Assembly (NCBI RefSeq): GCF_005889735.1
Contig: NZ_VCKY01000002.1
Coordinates: 1 to 64,000 of the forward strand
Reading direction: 5' to 3'
Source: Nonomuraea turkmeniaca
GTDB lineage: Bacteria; Actinomycetota; Actinomycetes; Streptosporangiales; Streptosporangiaceae
DNA: 64,000 bases
In this document: one piece after another, positions 1 through 8,820 of the stretch
Position numbering within the stretch: position 1 is the stretch's first letter
Layout of the letters: each line of letters begins with the position of its first letter
Program-made: the position numbers and the translations under genes
Notes under the pieces: model-generated
What the model saw: only the letters and a program-made list of their open reading frames with translations
Told to the model about the DNA's origin: nothing
The model's database searches: none

Positions 1-29
1 GGGCCGGTGGGGGCGGGGTTCGCGGTTGG

Positions 30-1049
30 TCATGGCCGGCCGTTGGCGCGGCGGAGGGCGGTGACGGCGGCGGTGGCGGCCGTGGCCCCGGCCACGGCAA
101 GCAGGACCGGACCGCGGTGCCGGGACAACCACAGCTGCGGGCTACGCCCGTGGGAACGCCGGTCGAACGCGCCGTGGGCGCCGTAGTCGGTGTCCTCGTC
201 CGCCGGCTCCCACAGGTTGGACACCCCGCTCGGCGGTTTCTCGTCCGTCTGCTGGGATTGGATGCCGGTCCGGGCGACATATCGGTCCACCAGCGCCGGG
301 GCCACCCGCTGCGCCAGCAGGGTGGCGACGGTGGGGGTGCCGACCCAGTACTCCTTGCGCTCGGGATGCTCGGCCGCGTACACGATGGCCCTGGCCGCCA
401 CCTCCGGCTGGTAGATCGGCGGCACCGGCTGCGGGTGGCGGCGCAGCTTGGACAGCACCCAGTCGAACTGCGGGGTGTTGAGCGCGGGCAGCTGCACCAG
501 TGTGACGTGGATGTCGCTGCGCTCGGCCATCAGCTCCGTGCGGACCGACTCCGTGAAGCCCTTGATCGCGTGTTTGGCGCCGCAGTACGCCGACTGCAAC
601 GGGATGCCGCGCTGCGACAGCGCCGAGCCCGCCTGCACGATGGCGCCCTCGTTCCGCGGCCGCATGAGGTCCAGGGCGACCTTGGTGCCCCAGACGTACC
701 CCAGGTACGTGACCGCGGTGGTGCGCTCGTACTCCTCGGGGGTGATGTCGGTGAATTTGGCGAAGACGCTGGAGAAGGCGGTGTTGATCCAGACCGAGAT
801 CGGCCCCAGGTCCGCCTCGATACGCTCGGCCGCCGCCCGCACCTGCTCGTAGTCCGCCACGTCGGCCTCGTACACCCGGCCGCTGCCGCCCGCGACGCCC
901 ACGTCCACGGCGGCGGCCCCCAGCCCGGTCGTCCCGCGTGCGATCAGCGCCACCTCGGCGCCCTGCTGCCCCAGCTCGCGCACGACCGCCCGGCCGACCC
1001 CGCCGCTCGCGCCCGTCACCACCACAACCCGCCCTCGAAGTGGTGCCAT
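30..1049 (-). CDS. SDR-family oxidoreductase with C-terminal membrane anchor
   Basis: A 339-residue short-chain dehydrogenase/reductase. The Rossmann glycine motif TGASGGVG lies near residues 12-19, and a catalytic Ser (GSALSQRG) and the YCGAK Tyr-Lys pair follow around residues 140-160, so the catalytic set looks complete. After the roughly 250-residue SDR core, a polar linker leads to one hydrophobic segment (about residues 312-332), suggesting attachment to the membrane. It belongs to the atypical SDRs often annotated as YqjQ/DltE-like. Substrate unknown. It is the first gene on the minus strand here, and the small membrane-protein gene upstream (1057-1314) ends 7 bases before its start, so the two are probably co-transcribed. 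Confidence 0.88.
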   Translation of the reverse strand: MAPLRGRVVVVTGASGGVGRAVVRELGQQGAEVALIARGTTGLGAAAVDVGVAGGSGRVYEADVADYEQVRAAAERIEADLGPISVWINTAFSSVFAKFTDITPEEYERTTAVTYLGYVWGTKVALDLMRPRNEGAIVQAGSALSQRGIPLQSAYCGAKHAIKGFTESVRTELMAERSDIHVTLVQLPALNTPQFDWVLSKLRRHPQPVPPIYQPEVAARAIVYAAEHPERKEYWVGTPTVATLLAQRVAPALVDRYVARTGIQSQQTDEKPPSGVSNLWEPADEDTDYGAHGAFDRRSHGRSPQLWLSRHRGPVLLAVAGATAATAAVTALRRANGRP

Positions 1050-1056
1050 GTCGAGA

Positions 1057-1314
1057 TCAGCCCGCCTCTCCGTCGCTCCGCTGCTTCTGGCGTCGTACGG
1101 CCAGCACTATGTCGACCACCGTGGCCACGGCCAGCACGACCGCGATCCCCGTCATCACAGGCGCTCCGGTGATGACCCCCAGCACCGCGAACGCGAACAT
1201 GAACACCAGCAGGAACGAGCCCACCCTGATGTGCACCACGTCGCGCGGTGTGGCCGGCACCATGGCGTGGCCCTTGCGGTCCCGCTCCTCGTGCCACTTT
1301 CCGTTATCAACCAT
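1057..1314 (-). CDS. Small two-helix membrane protein
   Basis: An 85-residue protein with a charged N-terminus (residues 1-28) followed by two hydrophobic helices (about 31-50 and 53-73) and a short basic/acidic tail. The start was placed at the ATG at 1314 because a purine-rich CAGGTGAG precedes it and the homology-like membrane part fits this length; a longer open frame upstream would run through the 5' part of the topoisomerase gene and is not credible. No function can be assigned. It sits directly upstream of the SDR gene on the same strand and is divergent from topoisomerase IB. Confidence 0.7.
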   Translation of the reverse strand: MVDNGKWHEERDRKGHAMVPATPRDVVHIRVGSFLLVFMFAFAVLGVITGAPVMTGIAVVLAVATVVDIVLAVRRQKQRSDGEAG

Positions 1315-1368
1315 GGCGCTCACCTGCCCGTCCTGTTTGCCGCCTAACGTCCGGGGTAGCCGCCCTTC

Positions 1369-2388
1369 GTGCCGGAGCTGAAGCCCAGTGACCAGAGTGA
1401 ACCGGGGATCGTGCGGCGGCGCCGCGGGCGGGGGTTCAGCTATGAGGGGCCTGACGGCCGCCCGGTGAGCGACCGTGCCACATTGGCGCGGATCAAGGCG
1501 CTGGCCATCCCCCCTGCCTGGACCGACGTGTGGATATGCACGTCGCCGTACGGGCACCTGCAGGCCGCCGGGACGGACGCGGCCGGCCGCAGGCAGTACC
1601 GCTACCACGACATATGGCGCGAGCAGCAGGACCGGGTCAAGTTCGACCACGTGCTGGACGTGGCCGAGCGGCTGCCGGCATTCAGGAAAGCGGTGGACGA
1701 CCAGCTCCAGGGACGCGGCCTGACCAGGTCACGGGTGCTGGCGGCGGCCGCGCGCCTGCTGGACATCGGCTTCTTCCGCATCGGCGGCGAGAGCTACGAC
1801 ACCTACGGCCTGGCGACGCTCAGGATGGAGCACGTCACCTGCGCCAACGGCATCGTCACCTGCTCCTACCAGGCCAAAGGCGACACCTCACGCGAGGTCG
1901 AGGTGGCCGACCCGGGGGTGTGCGCGGTGCTGCGCTCGCTCAAGGCGCTCGGCGCGGACGGCGAGCTGCTGCGGTACCGGCACGCGGGCGGCTGGTCCGA
2001 CGTCAGGAGCGAGGACATCAACGACTACCTCCGCGAGACCATCGGGTACGAGGTCACGGCCAAGGACTTCCGCACCTGGCACGCCACCGTCCTGGCGGCC
2101 GTGGGGCTGGCGGTGTCCAGGCCGGCCGGGAAGGAAGGCCCGTCCAGGAAGAAGAGAGCGGTCACCCGCGTCATGCGGGAGGTCGCCGAATACCTGGGCA
2201 ACACCCCCACCGTGGCACGCGCGTCGTACGTGGACCCGCGGGTGGTGGAGGCGTACGACCAGGACAGGACCATCGCCGCGGTGCTGACCGAGCTCGGCGC
2301 GGACGCCGACTTCGGGCAGCTGGCGACGGCGGGCACGGTGGAACGGGCGGTCATCGACCTGATTCGATCGGAGGTCCGGACCGTTTGA
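1369..2388 (+). CDS. DNA topoisomerase IB (poxvirus/bacterial type)
   Basis: A 339-residue type IB topoisomerase, which relaxes supercoils through a 3'-phosphotyrosyl intermediate without ATP. The catalytic set of the bacterial family is visible: the Arg in FFRIGGESYDTYG, the Lys in YQAKGD, the Arg in DFRTWHA, Asn in LGNTP at the place of the vaccinia His (as in the Deinococcus enzyme) and the nucleophile Tyr287 in ARASYVDPR. Length matches the Deinococcus enzyme. It starts with GTG at 1369. The gene is followed by a BON-domain gene and a phosphoesterase gene on the same strand. Confidence 0.93.
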   Translation: MPELKPSDQSEPGIVRRRRGRGFSYEGPDGRPVSDRATLARIKALAIPPAWTDVWICTSPYGHLQAAGTDAAGRRQYRYHDIWREQQDRVKFDHVLDVAERLPAFRKAVDDQLQGRGLTRSRVLAAAARLLDIGFFRIGGESYDTYGLATLRMEHVTCANGIVTCSYQAKGDTSREVEVADPGVCAVLRSLKALGADGELLRYRHAGGWSDVRSEDINDYLRETIGYEVTAKDFRTWHATVLAAVGLAVSRPAGKEGPSRKKRAVTRVMREVAEYLGNTPTVARASYVDPRVVEAYDQDRTIAAVLTELGADADFGQLATAGTVERAVIDLIRSEVRTV

Positions 2389-2433
2389 GCGTTTCAGCCC
2401 CGGGCATGCGGCGACAGAAGAAGGAGGCGAGCG

Positions 2434-2682
2434 ATGGAAGCTCCGCAGTACGTCGCGGCCCGCGTCCAGCAGGCGCTGGCCGAGGACGGACGCACGCACG
2501 AGCTCGGAATTCGCGTGGACATAAGAGGCGACCAGCTGTTCCTGCGCGGTCAGGTGAGCGGGGCCGAGCAGCGCGAACGACTCGGCCAGGTGGCGCACGA
2601 GGCCGCCCCCGAGCTCCGCGTGCACAACGAGATCAAGGTCGTGGACTTCAGCGAGCCAGGAGAGGATGAGCACCTTGATTGA
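2434..2682 (+). CDS. BON-domain small protein
   Basis: An 82-residue protein made almost entirely of one BON (OsmY/nodulation) domain: an initial helix, a strand-rich stretch around IRVDIRGDQLFLRGQVSG, then the conserved helix and the closing VHNEIKV strand. BON domains bind membranes or ligands, but there is no signal peptide here, so this one is probably cytoplasmic. A strong GAAGGAGG ribosome site precedes the ATG. Its 3' end overlaps the metallophosphoesterase gene by 17 bases, which implies translational coupling. Confidence 0.8.
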   Translation: MEAPQYVAARVQQALAEDGRTHELGIRVDIRGDQLFLRGQVSGAEQRERLGQVAHEAAPELRVHNEIKVVDFSEPGEDEHLD

Positions 2683-3406
2683 CCTGCGCATAGCGGCCGT
2701 GGGAGACATCCACCTGGGCGAGGACGTACGCGGCCAATACCGCAAGAAGCTCGAGGGCATCGAGGACCGCGCCGACATATTCCTGCTGGCCGGAGACCTG
2801 ACCAGGCACGGCACGCTGGATGAGGGCAAGGTGGTGGCCGACGAGCTGCGCGGCCTGACCATCCCGGTCGTCGCGGTCCTCGGCAACCATGACTACCACT
2901 CCGACCTGCAGTACGAGATCGCCGCCGAGCTCCGCGACGCTGGCGTCGTCGTGCTCGACGACGACGGCGCGGTGGTCCAGTGCGGTGAGCACAAGCTGGG
3001 CGTGGTCGGCGGCAAGGGCTTCGGCGGCGGATTCGCCGGCAAGTGCGCGAGCGAGTTCGGTGAGCGCGAGATCAAGAACTTCGTGGCCCACACCCGCTAC
3101 ATCGCCGAGGCGTGGAAGGTCGCGCTGAAGGAGATCGTGGCCGACCACCGCGTGGTGGTGTCCCACTACTCCCCGATCAAGGAGACGCTGGAGGGAGAGC
3201 CGCCGGAGATCTACCCCTTCCTCGGCAGCTACCTCCTGGCCGAGGCGGTCGACACGGCCGGCGCCGACCTGATCGTGCACGGGCACGCGCACAAGGGCAG
3301 TGAGAAGGGCATGACGCCGGGCGGCATCAGGGTGCGTAACGTGGCGCTGCCGGTGTTGCGCCGGGCGTACGGCATCTACTGCATGGGTGAGTCGGAGCAC
3401 TTCTAG
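2666..3406 (+). CDS. Calcineurin-like metallophosphoesterase
   Basis: A 246-residue cytoplasmic phosphoesterase. All dinuclear metal motifs are in place: DIH (Asp14, His16), GDLTRHG (Asp44), GNHD (residues 73-76), the His of VVSHYSP and HGHAHKG near residue 210. Substrate is unknown; the small size resembles YfcE/ICC-type enzymes acting on phosphodiesters. The gene starts inside the 3' end of the BON gene. Its stop shares a palindromic CTAG with the stop of the convergent phosphatase gene. Confidence 0.88.
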   Translation: MSTLIDLRIAAVGDIHLGEDVRGQYRKKLEGIEDRADIFLLAGDLTRHGTLDEGKVVADELRGLTIPVVAVLGNHDYHSDLQYEIAAELRDAGVVVLDDDGAVVQCGEHKLGVVGGKGFGGGFAGKCASEFGEREIKNFVAHTRYIAEAWKVALKEIVADHRVVVSHYSPIKETLEGEPPEIYPFLGSYLLAEAVDTAGADLIVHGHAHKGSEKGMTPGGIRVRNVALPVLRRAYGIYCMGESEHF

Positions 3407-5184
3407 AGGATCTGTGCGGCGAGGACGCAGACGTCGTCCTCGGCGCTGTCCCCGCCCAGCCGCTTCAGCAGGCAGGTGATCAGGTCTTCCGGGCCGTCGC
3501 CGCAGCAGAAGTGCGCGGCCTGGACCAGGGCGGCCAGGCCGGACTCCAGGTCCTGCCCACGCCGTTCGACGATCCCGTCGGTGTAGAGGACCAGCACGTC
3601 CCCGGTCTGGAGCTGCGTGGTGGTCATCGAGTACTCGGTGGCGTCGAAGGCCCCGAGCATCATGCCGGAGCTCCCCGGCACCAGCTGCGCGCGGCCGTCC
3701 CTGATGAGCAGTGGCGCGGGATGGCCCGCGTTCGTCCAGGAGAACGTGCGGTCCTCCGGCCGGAAGTGGCCGATGATCGCGGTCCCGGTCACGGTGACGC
3801 CCTCGTTGGAGTGCACGAGGACGTCGTTCAGCCAGGTCGTGAGCCGGTCCGCGGACTCACCGGTGTAGGCGAGACCGGCGAGCCCTGAGCGCATCTGCAT
3901 CATGATGCTCGCGGCGGTCAGCCCGTGCCCCATCGCGTCCCCGATGGCCAGGAGCACTCTGCCGTCGGGGATGAGGCGGGTCTTGAACCAGTCGCCGCCG
4001 ACCCGGGCGAGCTCTTCGCCGGGCAGGTAACGCACGCCGACGGTGAGGTTGGGCAGGTGGACCAGGCCGTGGCGCATCGGCAGGATCGTGTCCTGCAACT
4101 GGAGCGTGACCTGGTGCTCCTCCTCGGCACGCTGGCGCTGCCGGTGGGCCTGCTCGTGGGCCACGGCCAGGGCCCGTTCCCTGCGGCGGTTCCTGGTCAC
4201 GTCCTGGGCCAGGCAACGGACCTTGACCGGCACGCCCTCGCCGTCGAGGATCGGCTCGCTGAAGACGCTGAGATGCCGCACCCCGTGCCGGTGCTGGATC
4301 CTGAACTCGGTCTCGACCGCCTCGCGGTACTCCAGCAGCGAACGCAGCTGGTCCTCGACGATCGGCAGGTCCTCGGGCACCGCCACGGCGGGCAGGTCCT
4401 CCAGGGACATCGGCCCTTCACCGCGGTCGCGGCCGAACATCTCATACATCTGGGGCGTCCACAGGATGCGCTCCGTGGCCAGGTTCCACTCGGCCCAGCC
4501 CAGCTCGGCCAGGCGCTGAGCGCGCTCCCAACCGGAGACGAGCAGCTCCTGATCGTCCAGGGCCCGCCAGCTCACCAGCAGCCCGTCGGCCACCCGCGCC
4601 GCGCGCACGCTCAGCGTGGCCGGCCAGAGCAGGTGGTCCAGGACCTCCACGTACTCCAGCGGCTCGCGGTGCACGGGCTCGCCGGTCTCGTACGCGCTGA
4701 TGTAGTCGTCGAGCAGCCCTGAGCCGGCCACGCCGGGGCAGGCGCACATCAGCCGCCGCCCGGCCAGGTCGACGGCCGTGCGCCCGGCCACGGTCTTGGC
4801 GTGCCGGTTGGCGGCCAGGATCAGGAAGTCGACGACCCGGCCGGTCGAGTCCTTGATCGGCGTGAGGTAGGCGGCCGAGGCGTGGACCGCCTCCAGCATG
4901 CCCCGCGCCCAGCCAGGGACGTCGGGCGTCACCACCTCGTCCTCGGCCGGGCGCTCGATGCCCTTGGCGACCTCCACCAGACCGAGGCCGCTGTGCTGGG
5001 CCATCCTGGCAAGTCGCTCCGCGGCCTCGCCCGGCCGGATGTTCAGCTCGGTCGCGAGCCGGGCGGTGGCCTCGTCGAGTATGGCCTCATTCCGTAGGTG
5101 GTGACGGAGCCTGGCCAGTTGGTCACGGACTCTCGCCGACGCCGCGCCGGACTCGTAGCGACTGAACGGCGGGTACTTGCTCAC
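3403..5184 (-). CDS. ANTAR/PAS/SpoIIE-type Ser/Thr protein phosphatase
   Basis: A 593-residue signalling phosphatase. An N-terminal ANTAR-like helical domain (about 15-85) is followed by two PAS/PAS-like regions (about 95-215 and 220-330), a short coiled coil, and a PP2C/SpoIIE phosphatase domain (about 350-593). The phosphatase metal residues are present in GGDWFKT, GDAMGHG, YTDGIVE and AEDDVCVLA, so it should be active. Such actinobacterial proteins dephosphorylate anti-anti-sigma factors in partner-switching stress pathways. No sigma or anti-sigma gene adjoins it, so its partner is unknown. The ATG at 5184 is followed by a plausible soluble N-terminus. Confidence 0.9.
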   Translation of the reverse strand: MSKYPPFSRYESGAASARVRDQLARLRHHLRNEAILDEATARLATELNIRPGEAAERLARMAQHSGLGLVEVAKGIERPAEDEVVTPDVPGWARGMLEAVHASAAYLTPIKDSTGRVVDFLILAANRHAKTVAGRTAVDLAGRRLMCACPGVAGSGLLDDYISAYETGEPVHREPLEYVEVLDHLLWPATLSVRAARVADGLLVSWRALDDQELLVSGWERAQRLAELGWAEWNLATERILWTPQMYEMFGRDRGEGPMSLEDLPAVAVPEDLPIVEDQLRSLLEYREAVETEFRIQHRHGVRHLSVFSEPILDGEGVPVKVRCLAQDVTRNRRRERALAVAHEQAHRQRQRAEEEHQVTLQLQDTILPMRHGLVHLPNLTVGVRYLPGEELARVGGDWFKTRLIPDGRVLLAIGDAMGHGLTAASIMMQMRSGLAGLAYTGESADRLTTWLNDVLVHSNEGVTVTGTAIIGHFRPEDRTFSWTNAGHPAPLLIRDGRAQLVPGSSGMMLGAFDATEYSMTTTQLQTGDVLVLYTDGIVERRGQDLESGLAALVQAAHFCCGDGPEDLITCLLKRLGGDSAEDDVCVLAAQIL

Positions 5185-5340
5185 GCATCATCCATGCCCG
5201 GCAATGCGGCATTGAGGTGCGCTGCTCATGATATTTCGACAAAGTCCGACTAAATCGGGCAAAACTTAGAGAACCGCTGGACCGTTCTCGAGGATCGGTC
5301 CAGCGGCGCAGGTGGACGGGGGACCGGGCGGCGGGCGCCC

Positions 5341-5490
5341 CTAGACATTGAAGATGCTGACCCCACCGGGTCCGACCAGGAAACCGAGGACGATCAGGAC
5401 GATCCCCCAGAGAAGGTCGCGCCGGGCCAGAATCACGTAGATCCCGGCGATGACGAGTATTACCGCGATGATCCAGAGCAAAGTAGCCAT
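5341..5490 (-). CDS. GPGG-motif small membrane protein
   Basis: A 49-residue protein of two hydrophobic helices around a short basic turn (ILARRD), closing with the signature GPGGVSIF. This matches the small actinobacterial membrane-protein family named for its GPGG motif, which has no known function. The start is the ATG at 5490. It is divergent from the F420-dependent oxidoreductase gene, with a perfect 15-base inverted repeat in the shared intergenic region. Confidence 0.75.
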   Translation of the reverse strand: MATLLWIIAVILVIAGIYVILARRDLLWGIVLIVLGFLVGPGGVSIFNV

Positions 5491-5524
5491 GGGCTGCAAC
5501 TGCCCTGAGGGTCAGCCACGTAAC

Positions 5525-5560
5525 ATGTTTTTCCCTGCCGCAAGGGGCAGGGAAAAACAT
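5525..5560. promoter_or_regulatory. Perfect 15-bp hairpin abutting the 5561 start codon
   Basis: Arms ATGTTTTTCCCTGCC (5525-5539) and its exact complement (5546-5560) flank the six-base loop GCAAGG. The right arm contains the only purine-rich ribosome site (GGCAGGG) and ends immediately before the ATG at 5561. It could be a translational hairpin or, as DNA, a dimeric-regulator operator between divergent genes. Confidence 0.7.
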
Positions 5561-6514
5561 ATGACGACATTCGGCTATTTCCTGTCGTGCGAGGAGCACG
5601 GCCCCAAAGAGCTGATACAGCAGGCCAAGGCCGCGGAACGCGCCGGCTTCGAGTCCCTCTGGATCTCCGATCACTTCCACCCATGGCTCGACGAGCAGGG
5701 CGAATCCCCGTTCGTCTGGTCCGTGATCGGCGCCCTGGCCGAGGCCACATCCCTGCCGATCACCACAGCGGTGACCTGCCCGCTCGTCCGTACCCACCCG
5801 GTCGTCATCGCGCAGGCCACGGCCACCACCGCGGCCCTGACCGGAGGGCGCTTCCGGCTGGGCGTGGGCACCGGCGAGGCGCTCAACGAGCATGTGCTCG
5901 AGTCCCGCTGGCCCCCGCTCGCCGAGCGGCTGGAGATGCTGGAGGAGGCCGTCGAGCTGATGCGTGAGCTGTTCACCGGCAAGCTGGTCACGCATCGGGG
6001 CGCCCATTACCGGGTGGACACCGCCCGGCTCTACACCCTGCCGGACGAGCCCGCGCCCATCCTCATGTCGGGGCTCGGCGAGAAGTCCACGGAGCTGGCC
6101 GGGCGCATCGCCGACGGCTACATCTCCACCGCGCCGAACGCCGAGTCCGTCCAGCGCTTCCAGCAGGCCGGCGGCGCGGGCAAGCCGACGCTCGGCGGGC
6201 TGAAGGCCTGCTACGCCACCGACGAAGGTGCGGCGCGCAAGACCGTGCACCGCCTGTGGCCCACGCAGGGCATCAAGGGCGAGGCGTCGCAGATCCTGCC
6301 ACTGCCGCGCCACTTCGAGCAGCTCGCGCAGTCGGTCACCGAGGAGGAGGCCGTCAACGGCAGCCCTGTCGGCCCGGACCCCGAGGTCCACGTCCAGGCG
6401 ATCAGGCAGTACGTGGAGGCCGGGTTCACGGAGGTGTACGTCAACCAGATCGGTGACGAGCAGGACGCGTTCTTCGACTTCTACGCGCGTGAAGTTCTGC
6501 CGCGGGTCCGCTAG
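5561..6514 (+). CDS. LLM-class F420-dependent oxidoreductase (G6PDH-like family)
   Basis: A 317-residue luciferase-like (beta/alpha)8 oxidoreductase of the F420-dependent glucose-6-phosphate-dehydrogenase-related family. Diagnostic segments are FGYFLSCEEHGP at the N-terminus, LWISDHFHPWLDEQG, VTCPLVRTHPVVIAQA and GVGTGEALNEH. It likely transfers hydride to or from coenzyme F420; the substrate is not evident. The start at 5561 was chosen because family members begin close to TTFGYF, although the frame is open further upstream through the hairpin. Translation may be controlled by that hairpin. It lies 61 bases ahead of the transketolase gene. Confidence 0.88.
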   Translation: MTTFGYFLSCEEHGPKELIQQAKAAERAGFESLWISDHFHPWLDEQGESPFVWSVIGALAEATSLPITTAVTCPLVRTHPVVIAQATATTAALTGGRFRLGVGTGEALNEHVLESRWPPLAERLEMLEEAVELMRELFTGKLVTHRGAHYRVDTARLYTLPDEPAPILMSGLGEKSTELAGRIADGYISTAPNAESVQRFQQAGGAGKPTLGGLKACYATDEGAARKTVHRLWPTQGIKGEASQILPLPRHFEQLAQSVTEEEAVNGSPVGPDPEVHVQAIRQYVEAGFTEVYVNQIGDEQDAFFDFYAREVLPRVR

Positions 6515-6575
6515 GGCCCCGCAGACTTAAGCGGGCCGGAGGGGGTAGGCGGCCAGGAACCGTCTCGAGGAGGCC

Positions 6576-8405
6576 ATGATGCCTGAGCGCGATCTTCAGT
6601 ACCTGGCCGAGCTGGCCGCGCAACTACGTGTCGACTCCGTACGGGCCGCCGCCGCGGCCGGCTCCGGCCATCCGACCTCGTCCATGTCCGCGGCCGACCT
6701 GATGGCCGTGTTGTTCGCCTGCCACCTCCGCTATGACTTCACCGACCCCGGCAACCCCGCCAACGACCACCTGATCTTCTCCAAGGGCCACGCCTCTCCC
6801 CTGCTCTACTCCCTCTATAAAGCGGCTGGGATCGTCGACGACGAGGAGCTGCTGTCGTTCAGGAAGCGCGGGAGCCGGCTGGAAGGCCATCCGACCCCTC
6901 GCCTGCCCTGGGTGGACGTGGCGACCGGGTCGCTCGGGCAGGGGTTGCCGATCGGCGTGGGAGTGGCCATGGCCGGGCGGCTGGAACGGCTGCCGTACCG
7001 GGTGTGGGTGCTATGCGGCGACAGCGAGCTGGCCGAGGGATCGATCTGGGAGGCCGCGGAGCACGCCGGGGACGAGGGCCTGGCGAACCTGACCGCCATC
7101 GTCGACGTGAACCGGCTCGGCCAGCGCGGCCCCACCAGGCACGGGTGGGACATCGGGGCGTACGCGCGCAGGTTCGGAGCGTTCGGGTGGCACACGATCG
7201 AGATCGACGGGCACGATCCCGGGCAGATCGACTTCGCGCTGAGCGACGCCTGCAACACCCGCCGGCGGCCGACCGTGATCCTCGCCAAGACACGTAAGGG
7301 CGAGGGCGTGGTGGAGGTCGAGAACCGCGAGGGCGCGCACGGCAAGGCGCTGAAGGATCCCGGCAAGGCCGTCGAGGAGCTGGGCGGGCCACGGGACGTG
7401 CGGGTCGAGGTACGCGCACCGGAGAAGGCGCCCACGCCGCACCGGTTCGAGAGCGGGCAGCTGGAGCTGCCCGCTTACAAGGTGGGCGACAAGGTCGCCA
7501 CGCGGGCGGCGTACGGGGAGGCGCTCAAGGCGCTCGGCGCGGCCAGGGGCGACGTGGTGGCGCTGGACGGCGAGGTCGCGGACTCGACCAAGACCGAGAC
7601 GTTCGGTGCGGCGTTCCCCGAGCGGTTCTTCGAGATGTACATCGCCGAACAGCAGATGGTGGCCGCGGCGGTCGGGCTGCAGGTGCGGGGGTGGAAGCCG
7701 TACGCGGCCACGTTCGCGGCGTTCTTCACCCGGGCGCACGACTTCATCAGGATGGCCGCGGTGAGCCGGGCCTCGATCCGGCTGGTCGGCTCGCACGCGG
7801 GCGTGGCGATCGGGGAGGACGGCCCTTCGCAGATGGGGCTGGAGGACCTGGCCATGCTGCGGGCCCTGTACGGCAGCACCGTGTTGTATCCGTGCGACGC
7901 CAACCAGACGGCGGCGCTGGTCGCCGAGATGGCGGACGTCGAGGGCGTGTCCTACCTGCGGACCACGCGCGGGAGCACGCCGGTGATCTATGAGCCGGGC
8001 GAGCGGTTCCCCGTCGGCGGGTCGCGGGTGCTGCGGCACTCCCCCGATGACCGGGCCACGATCGTGGCGGCCGGGGTGACCGTGCACGAGGCGCTGGCGG
8101 CGGCCGACGAGCTCGCCGCGTCCGGGGTCCCGGTGGGGGTGATCGACCTGTACTCGGTCAAACCGGTCGACGCGGCGGCGCTGGCCGAGGCGGCCACGAC
8201 CACGGGCACCCTGATCACGGTCGAGGATCACCGGCTGGAAGGCGGGCTCGGCGACGCGGTCATGGACGCCGTGTGCGAGCTCGGGCCGCGGGTCACCAAG
8301 CTGGGCGTGACAGGGCTGCCCGGTTCCGCGACGCCGGAGGAACAACTGTCGGACGCACGCATTGACCGCCACGCTATCGTCGCGGCGGTCAAGCGGTTGT
8401 TGTGA
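6576..8405 (+). CDS. Transketolase
   Basis: A 609-residue single-chain transketolase that moves two-carbon ketol units in the pentose phosphate pathway using thiamine diphosphate. The N-terminal TPP domain shows GSGHPTSSMSAAD, FSKGHASP and the GDSELAEGSIWEA...N metal site; the pyrimidine domain starts near residue 305 and a C-terminal transketolase domain closes the protein. It is shorter than the approximately 660-700-residue E. coli type and resembles the compact actinobacterial/archaeal versions, so it may be a second, non-housekeeping copy. GAGGAGG precedes the ATG. The following hairpin at 8425-8448 probably ends the transcript. Confidence 0.9.
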   Translation: MMPERDLQYLAELAAQLRVDSVRAAAAAGSGHPTSSMSAADLMAVLFACHLRYDFTDPGNPANDHLIFSKGHASPLLYSLYKAAGIVDDEELLSFRKRGSRLEGHPTPRLPWVDVATGSLGQGLPIGVGVAMAGRLERLPYRVWVLCGDSELAEGSIWEAAEHAGDEGLANLTAIVDVNRLGQRGPTRHGWDIGAYARRFGAFGWHTIEIDGHDPGQIDFALSDACNTRRRPTVILAKTRKGEGVVEVENREGAHGKALKDPGKAVEELGGPRDVRVEVRAPEKAPTPHRFESGQLELPAYKVGDKVATRAAYGEALKALGAARGDVVALDGEVADSTKTETFGAAFPERFFEMYIAEQQMVAAAVGLQVRGWKPYAATFAAFFTRAHDFIRMAAVSRASIRLVGSHAGVAIGEDGPSQMGLEDLAMLRALYGSTVLYPCDANQTAALVAEMADVEGVSYLRTTRGSTPVIYEPGERFPVGGSRVLRHSPDDRATIVAAGVTVHEALAAADELAASGVPVGVIDLYSVKPVDAAALAEAATTTGTLITVEDHRLEGGLGDAVMDAVCELGPRVTKLGVTGLPGSATPEEQLSDARIDRHAIVAAVKRLL

Positions 8406-8424
8406 CCTTTTGTCCTTGAGGACG

Positions 8425-8448
8425 GGTCACCGCGCCTTCGCGGTGACC
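8425..8448. terminator. Bidirectional terminator hairpin inside the ChaB stop region
   Basis: GGTCACCGCG (8425-8434), loop CCTT, then CGCGGTGACC (8439-8448) form a perfect 10-bp stem between the convergent transketolase and ChaB genes. The hairpin overlaps the last codons of the ChaB gene. There is no long T-run, as is usual in actinomycetes. Confidence 0.6.
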
Positions 8449-8810
8449 TTCCTGTTGGCCTTCTTGATGGCGTCGACCAACTCCTGCTTGGTCATCTTGG
8501 ACCGGCCGCGCACTCCGAGCCTGGCGGCCACGTCTTGCAGGTGCTCCTTGGTGGCATTGGCGTTCACGCCTTCGGCCGTCCGGCCGGACCGGTCGGTCGC
8601 CCCCTTGTCGGAGGGCCCCTTCTTCTCCTTCGGCTCCCAATGGTCGCCGACCTTCTCGAAGGAGTGCTTCAACGCGGCGAACGCCGTCATGTGGGCCCTG
8701 CGCCCCTCGCCGTATTCCTTCACGGCGTTGTCGTGGGCCTTGATCCACGTGTTCTGCGCCTTCTTCGGCGAACGCTTGATGGTCGACGGCAGCTCTTCGA
8801 CGGCTGGCAT
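8427..8810 (-). CDS. ChaB-family protein with C-terminal Rho-N/SAP-like domain
   Basis: A 127-residue protein. The N-terminal half (1-65) is a ChaB domain (LPSTIKRSPKKAQNTWIKAHDNA, then WEPKEKKG), originally described beside the ChaA cation exchanger and thought to act as a regulator. The C-terminal part (about 85-120: ATKEHLQDVAARLGV...MTKQELVDAIKKANRK) looks like a Rho-N/SAP-type nucleic-acid-binding motif, a combination common in actinobacteria. GAGGTGAAGC precedes the ATG. It lies just downstream of a small DUF6458 membrane gene. Molecular role unknown. Confidence 0.85.
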   Translation of the reverse strand: MPAVEELPSTIKRSPKKAQNTWIKAHDNAVKEYGEGRRAHMTAFAALKHSFEKVGDHWEPKEKKGPSDKGATDRSGRTAEGVNANATKEHLQDVAARLGVRGRSKMTKQELVDAIKKANRKVTAKAR

Positions 8811-8820
8811 GCTTCACCTC

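Noticed and set aside
117..1172. Long open frame on the strand opposite the SDR gene
   Set aside because: Its composition is the Arg/Pro/His-rich pattern of antisense high-GC DNA, and the SDR motifs on the other strand are clear.
1530..2669. 379-residue open frame overlapping topoisomerase IB
   Set aside because: Low-complexity Arg/Gly-rich translation with no family motif; a frame shadow of the topoisomerase gene.
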